This document shows, one piece after another, positions 59,732-64,000 of a stretch of 64,000 bases of DNA (position 1 is the stretch's first letter; every line of letters starts with the position of its first letter). The notes beneath the pieces were generated by a model that was not told the origin of the DNA, searched no databases, and saw only the letters and a program-made list of their open reading frames with translations. The stretch is from CALACW01 sp002431305. GTDB taxonomy: Bacteria > Bacillota > Clostridia > Oscillospirales > Acutalibacteraceae. Location of the stretch: NCBI GenBank assembly GCA_937890355.1, contig CALACW010000133.1, positions 1-64,000 on the forward strand. The letters run 5' to 3'. Position numbers and translations under genes: made by a program.

Positions 59732-61270
59732 ATGAGCCGAAAAATAATTCGAAAACATAAACCGACGATTAACAGAAAACTTAACAGAAGTATTTCTATT
59801 ATCGTCCTTATATTCCTTGTCGGCATAATATACGCTTCATATAAGAGTATCGACGTTATTTATATGCTCAATGCCGGCGTTATTTCATGGCAGGGAGCGG
59901 ACGAGGTCGACGCTTTGTACTCAAGCTCAAATCTCGATGACTTTACAAAAAATCTCGACAATATTGAGCAGACGCACGAGGTTAAAATAGAAATTTTCAA
60001 TACAAACGGTAAACTCGTTTACTCCACCGCATATAACGGCGTTCAGGGCTCCCCTCCATACGATGACTCGGATGCCATTCCGGACGAATACATACGCCGT
60101 TACACAACAACCGATATAGATACGTATAACACAAATAACGGATATCACTTCGAAACTCAGAGAGACGAGGAGACCGGTATCGATTATCTTGTTTTTGTCA
60201 AAAAGGCAGCAAGCGGAGATACTATAAAGGTTTTTAAACAAAAAAGCGCGTTTGACCAATCTGCAAAACTTGCATTTATTTTTATATCTGTAATGTGCAC
60301 GGTTGCACTGTTTGCAATAATGCTTACTACGTTTACATACTTAAGAAAATTCACAAAACCACTGATAAAGATGAACAACGTTACAAAGCGAATCGCAAAC
60401 CTCGACTTTTCACAGAAGTGTCCTCCCAGCAACGTACTTGAAATTTCCCAGCTTTCCGAAAGTATAAACGAAATGTCGGATTCGCTTGAAAATTCGCTTA
60501 TTGATATTCAGAACAAAAACGAAAAACTTCAGAAGGATATCGAAAACGAAAGAACCATCGACCAGTTGAGAGAGGTATTCATCTCGGGTATTTCACACGA
60601 ATTAAAAACGCCGATTGCGATAATACAGGGTTACGCCGAGGGACTCGAATACTATCTTGACAACGACCCCGAAATGGCAAAGAAATACTGCCGTACCATC
60701 ATCGACGAAACGGGTAGAATGAACGATTTGACGATAAAACTGCTCGATATAACAAAATACGAATCAGGCGCATATCAGCTGATGTACGGCAATTTCAATT
60801 TAAAAGAGCTTATCGGCGAATGGTTCGACAGAAATTCAAAAATTCTTACAGACAAGGGTATTTCGATAAGCAATGAAATAAACGAAAATTACATTGCCCG
60901 CGGAGATTCGTTCATTCTGTCGACCGTAGTTAATAATTACCTTTCCAACGCTGTTTCGCATGTAAGCGGTGAAAAAATTATCACTGCCTCAGCGGAGGAT
61001 TTCGGCGACAGATACAGAATTTATATATATAACACAGGCGAAAACATCGCTGAAAAAGATATAGATAAAATTTGGAACAGTTTCTACCGCGCAGACAAAT
61101 CGCTTTCACGCTCACAGGGTCGTTTCGGACTCGGACTCGCAATCGTGGCGGCGATTCAAAAACTTCACGGTCATGACTACGGAGTCGAAAACATGCCCGA
61201 CGGCGTTCGGTTCTGGTTCGATGTTTCAAAAGGCGAAAAAGAAGCGGACGAAAATACAGACAAAAAATAA
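59732..61270 (+). CDS. Sensor histidine kinase with outside loop and HAMP
   Basis: 512 residues. TM1 (about 20-45), outside sensor loop (about 46-170, EVKIEIFNTNGKLVYSTA, dCache/PAS-like look), TM2 (about 180-202), HAMP (FTKPLIKMNNVTKRIANLDF), HisKA with FISGISHELKTPIAIIQG, and HATPase with VNNYLSNAVSHV, IYNTGENI and RFGLGLAI. It phosphorylates the regulator just upstream. The order resembles VanS/PhoR-type systems. The ligand is unknown. Ends 28 bases before a terminator. Confidence 0.93.
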   Translation: MSRKIIRKHKPTINRKLNRSISIIVLIFLVGIIYASYKSIDVIYMLNAGVISWQGADEVDALYSSSNLDDFTKNLDNIEQTHEVKIEIFNTNGKLVYSTAYNGVQGSPPYDDSDAIPDEYIRRYTTTDIDTYNTNNGYHFETQRDEETGIDYLVFVKKAASGDTIKVFKQKSAFDQSAKLAFIFISVMCTVALFAIMLTTFTYLRKFTKPLIKMNNVTKRIANLDFSQKCPPSNVLEISQLSESINEMSDSLENSLIDIQNKNEKLQKDIENERTIDQLREVFISGISHELKTPIAIIQGYAEGLEYYLDNDPEMAKKYCRTIIDETGRMNDLTIKLLDITKYESGAYQLMYGNFNLKELIGEWFDRNSKILTDKGISISNEINENYIARGDSFILSTVVNNYLSNAVSHVSGEKIITASAEDFGDRYRIYIYNTGENIAEKDIDKIWNSFYRADKSLSRSQGRFGLGLAIVAAIQKLHGHDYGVENMPDGVRFWFDVSKGEKEADENTDKK

Positions 61271-61295
61271 AAAAACATATACAAAATAAGCACCC

Positions 61296-61332
61296 AAAGA
61301 GACTGTAAAAATCATTTTTGCAGTTTCTTTTT
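61296..61332 (+). terminator. Terminator of the second two-component operon
   Basis: Stem AAGAGACTGTAAAAA/TTTTTGCAGTTTCTT with one G-T/mismatch region and T run. Confidence 0.75.
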
Positions 61333-61434
61333 TCTTTGCCAAGATTATATGAATACTATAGTACAATTTTAATTTATTTTTCACATTATAACCGCCAAAT
61401 TGGATGTTATTATTGTAAAAAAACCAATTTTATG

Positions 61435-61463
61435 TTGATTTATGTTTCTTTATTTGGTAAAAT
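61435..61463 (+). promoter_or_regulatory. Promoter of the secreted amidase
   Basis: TTGATT, a 17-bp spacer, TAAAAT; 43 bases before ATG. Confidence 0.65.
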
Positions 61464-61506
61464 ATAAATTAACAGGAAAAGCCTGAATTTTTAACGGAGG
61501 TATATC

Positions 61507-64000
61507 ATGAAAACAAAGGTAAAAAAGCTTCTCTCTTTTGTACTGGTTTGTCTGATGCTCTTCGGCATTATGCCGGCGGGAATCGAACTGCCGACAAAAG
61601 CACAGGCGGCGGGCGTTCCGGGCTATAACGCAGTTGCCGCAGTAGAGTGGGCAAAAGCACACGTAAACGACACATGGTCGTGTCTCTACGGACGCGGATA
61701 CTGGGAACCCGGAACCGGCGACTGCGCTAACTTCGTTTCCCAATGTATCTACATGGGAGGCGTTGACCAGACGGATAAATGGAATCACTCCGGCTATCTC
61801 GCGCATTACTCGGCAAACAGCGACGGTTCGTGGATAAGAGCTACTCAGCTTCACGACTACGTAGTTTCGATAGGCGGACAGGATATCGTCAACCCGTCCG
61901 TATCTCAGATTTCCCCGGGTGACCTTATATTCTATAAGAGCAGTCCGAAATCAAACGGATATGCGCATTCCGCTATCGTTATCGATGTAAGCGGGGGCAA
62001 GGCGACAGTTGCCGCTCACACGACAAATTACATCTGCTACACGAACGATAATTTTCATCTCGGATTTTCGGGAGCTTCTACGCATCTTGTAAAGATGTAC
62101 GGAGGAACCTGTACGGATAAAAAGGTCAGGGATTTCACCGTATACACCGCAGGAAGCGATTCGGTTCTCTATGCTGAACCCTCGGTTTCATCAAAACGTT
62201 ACTTCGGTTTCTATGCCGGCGAGTACACCCATGTTACCGAGACAAAAAACGTAAACGGCGAGCTTTGGGGATATGCTCAGGGCTACGGTGCCAATACGGG
62301 CTATAAAGAGGGCTGGGTTAAGATTTCAACCCTCAATTACATAGGACATCAGTCGACAGGTCCTATATCGCACCTCATGGGCGATTGGTACGTAAAGGTA
62401 CAGCCGACATGTTCGACAAAAGGCGTTGAGGAACGCGTATGCTCGCGCTGCGGTTATACGGAACAGAGATACATGTCAATCGGCGGAGCACATAAAGAGA
62501 TAATCCCCGCAACATGTCTTGAGTCTGAATACTGTGCGGCATGCGGTGAAATTCTTTCAGACCCTCTCGGTCATAAAATGAGCGGATGGATTTACGACAA
62601 AGAACCCACCTGTCTTGAAAAAGGAACCGAAAAGAATATCTGTCTGAGATGCGGTTATAAAGAAACACGCGAATGTGATGAACTCGGACACGATTTTACG
62701 GGATATTCGAATCTCCCCGGATGTACAACGTCGGGAACTTCGTACTATAAGTGCGGAAGATGTGATTATTCATATATGGTAAACTCCGAGTGGACGGCAT
62801 ACTCGCTTATCGCCCCGTCGGACAGCAAGTACAGCGAATTTATCGGAAATCCCGATTTGAGCAAGAGCCGTACCGAGTACAGATACAGGGATAAACGCTA
62901 CATAACCAGCAGTTCGTCATCGCTCTCCGGCTGGACAAAGTATAATACCACTTACAAGTACAGCAGTTACGGCAGCACTCAGGGTCCCGTTTACAAAGAC
63001 CCCGGCAGCGGCGAATTAAGAAAGAGCTGGTCCGAAAAATATGTAAGCGATTATGAAAAGATTCATTATTACAGATATTCAAGATATGAAACAAGCGACG
63101 GTTCTACCGGAAACGATACATATCTTGCGTCGAAGAACTGGACAAATTATACTTATCTTGATTTAACATACAAACTTACACATCAGTCTTCAACAAAAGG
63201 CGAACCGAGCAACACACCCGGTTATATGGTATTTTATGAGTCGTCAAATTATAACGATTCTTCAACCAAAAGCTACAAAACTTACTGGTTCGAAAAAGAA
63301 TTCGATAAAAACGACACCAGCAAGCCCATCTACTCCACGCGCTGGTACTACCAGGACAGAACAAAAATCTACACATATTATTACTGGCAGTGGGGCAATT
63401 GGTCAAGCTGGTCAACGAGCAAACCTTCAAGTTCTTCCGACAGACAGATTGAAACGCGTACGACATATTCATTTAAACAGGGCGCACTCGGTCACGACTG
63501 GGGCGACCCCGTAGTGGTTGCACCCACATGTCATGACGACGGTTATACCCGCCGTACGTGCAAACGATGCGGTGTAACAATGGATACGAACGTTACAAAA
63601 GCATTGGGCGATTTATTCGGCGAGTGGTATCTCATCAGCGATGAAAATGCAAGCGTTAAGGTATACCGCCGTGACTGCGTAAGAAACTGCGGATGTCACT
63701 GCGGATGCTACGAAACAAAAACCGAAGAAGCCGAATGCGTTTACAAACCCGTTCAGACTGTTGCACCTACATGCACTGAGGACGGATATACCGTATACGC
63801 ATGCACAATTCATCAGGACGAGACGAGAACCGACGATATTGTCCCCGCTCTCGGACATGAACCCGATAACAACTGGTACATTACAAAAGTACCGGCATGC
63901 ACCGAAAAGGGTGAAGAAGAGTGCAAGTGCGTACGTCACGACGGCGGAATAACGTGCGATAAAACATTTACGCGCGAAACAGACGCTTATTCGCATTCAA
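61507..64000 (+). CDS. Large secreted amidase-domain protein with Cys-x2-Cys repeats (partial, runs off the end)
   Basis: Open from ATG 61507 (GGAGG 8 bases upstream) to the window end, 831 codons so far with no stop. Signal peptide 1-36 (LLSFVLVCLMLFGIMP...AQAAG). Putative amidase/CHAP-like domain (Amidase_6, about 40-190): catalytic Cys in GTGDCANFVSQCIYMGG, His in NGYAHSAIVIDV, then an SH3-like stretch. From about 290 on come Cys-x2-Cys repeats of the form PTCxxxG...CxRCG...LGH, also seen in the giant protein at 20-31 kb, and a WGNWSSWSTSKPSSSS...QIETRTTY segment. It probably cleaves cell-wall peptides while bound at the surface. The end is not in the window. Confidence 0.85.
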   Translation, partial: MKTKVKKLLSFVLVCLMLFGIMPAGIELPTKAQAAGVPGYNAVAAVEWAKAHVNDTWSCLYGRGYWEPGTGDCANFVSQCIYMGGVDQTDKWNHSGYLAHYSANSDGSWIRATQLHDYVVSIGGQDIVNPSVSQISPGDLIFYKSSPKSNGYAHSAIVIDVSGGKATVAAHTTNYICYTNDNFHLGFSGASTHLVKMYGGTCTDKKVRDFTVYTAGSDSVLYAEPSVSSKRYFGFYAGEYTHVTETKNVNGELWGYAQGYGANTGYKEGWVKISTLNYIGHQSTGPISHLMGDWYVKVQPTCSTKGVEERVCSRCGYTEQRYMSIGGAHKEIIPATCLESEYCAACGEILSDPLGHKMSGWIYDKEPTCLEKGTEKNICLRCGYKETRECDELGHDFTGYSNLPGCTTSGTSYYKCGRCDYSYMVNSEWTAYSLIAPSDSKYSEFIGNPDLSKSRTEYRYRDKRYITSSSSSLSGWTKYNTTYKYSSYGSTQGPVYKDPGSGELRKSWSEKYVSDYEKIHYYRYSRYETSDGSTGNDTYLASKNWTNYTYLDLTYKLTHQSSTKGEPSNTPGYMVFYESSNYNDSSTKSYKTYWFEKEFDKNDTSKPIYSTRWYYQDRTKIYTYYYWQWGNWSSWSTSKPSSSSDRQIETRTTYSFKQGALGHDWGDPVVVAPTCHDDGYTRRTCKRCGVTMDTNVTKALGDLFGEWYLISDENASVKVYRRDCVRNCGCHCGCYETKTEEAECVYKPVQTVAPTCTEDGYTVYACTIHQDETRTDDIVPALGHEPDNNWYITKVPACTEKGEEECKCVRHDGGITCDKTFTRETDAYSHS

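Noticed and set aside
61450..63996. Several minus-strand reading frames (85-134 codons) in the last 2.5 kb
   Set aside because: The plus strand is continuously open from 61507 with signal peptide, amidase domain and Cys repeats; the others are shadows.

Overview
This window looks like the chromosome of an anaerobic Gram-positive Clostridia bacterium, most likely a gut or rumen member of the Ruminococcaceae/Oscillospiraceae group. The signs are low-to-moderate GC, strong AGGAGG-type ribosome binding sites, sigma-A promoters with 17-bp spacers, and the Firmicutes gene order SRP RNA-dnaX-ybaB-recR. Further signs are a cwlD/radA pair, queT behind a preQ1-type leader, a ferredoxin-linked 2-oxoacid oxidoreductase, GPH sugar symport, several glycosidases, and large secreted BspA/FN3 proteins. 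No phage, transposase, integrase or CRISPR array is present.

Layout. 0-10.5 kb is a divergent carbohydrate locus: an RlmD-type methyltransferase, an esterase, a GH36 alpha-galactosidase and a GT4 glycosyltransferase run leftward, and a GH2 beta-galactosidase and a GNAT-GH78 fusion run rightward. 10.5-18.7 kb holds two tiny amphipathic-peptide genes, each with its own promoter and terminator, then DUF4317, an Mbeg1-like lipase-fold protein, and a two-component system with an ABC transporter of the peptide-antibiotic resistance kind. 18.7-31.1 kb encodes a secreted DUF4832 protein and a 3,655-residue secreted multidomain protein. 31.2-35.8 kb holds an orphan HisIE, an acyl-CoA synthetase facing a LytTR regulator with an NTF2-like N-terminus, a decayed alpha/beta hydrolase and a small FNT channel.

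36-43.5 kb holds tRNA-Trp and tRNA-Ile2, a 38-aa membrane peptide, a DUF6873-like protein, radA, cwlD, a third small amphipathic peptide, a cyclophilin lipoprotein, a sugar-phosphate transferase and a GPH symporter. 43.6-49.3 kb holds SRP RNA, dnaX, ybaB, recR, an FGGY kinase and an unknown protein. 49.5-54.1 kb holds a second acyl-CoA synthetase followed by korD-korA-korB-korC and a small unknown protein; this set could activate short or branched acids and reductively carboxylate them. 54.1-64 kb holds a 3'-truncated BspA-type gene, GDPD, a papain-like/GNAT_C pair, a DUF4474 protein, preQ1-queT, a second two-component system and the start of a large secreted amidase that runs off the window.

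The most promising unexplained items are: (1) the three stand-alone amphipathic peptide genes, two of them near a BceRS-AB-like module; (2) the LytTR/NTF2-like regulator with 20-bp-period direct repeats between it and an acyl-CoA synthetase; (3) the queT leader with an extra hairpin; and (4) the GNAT-GH78 fusion. All function calls rest on motif recognition by eye; no searches were run.
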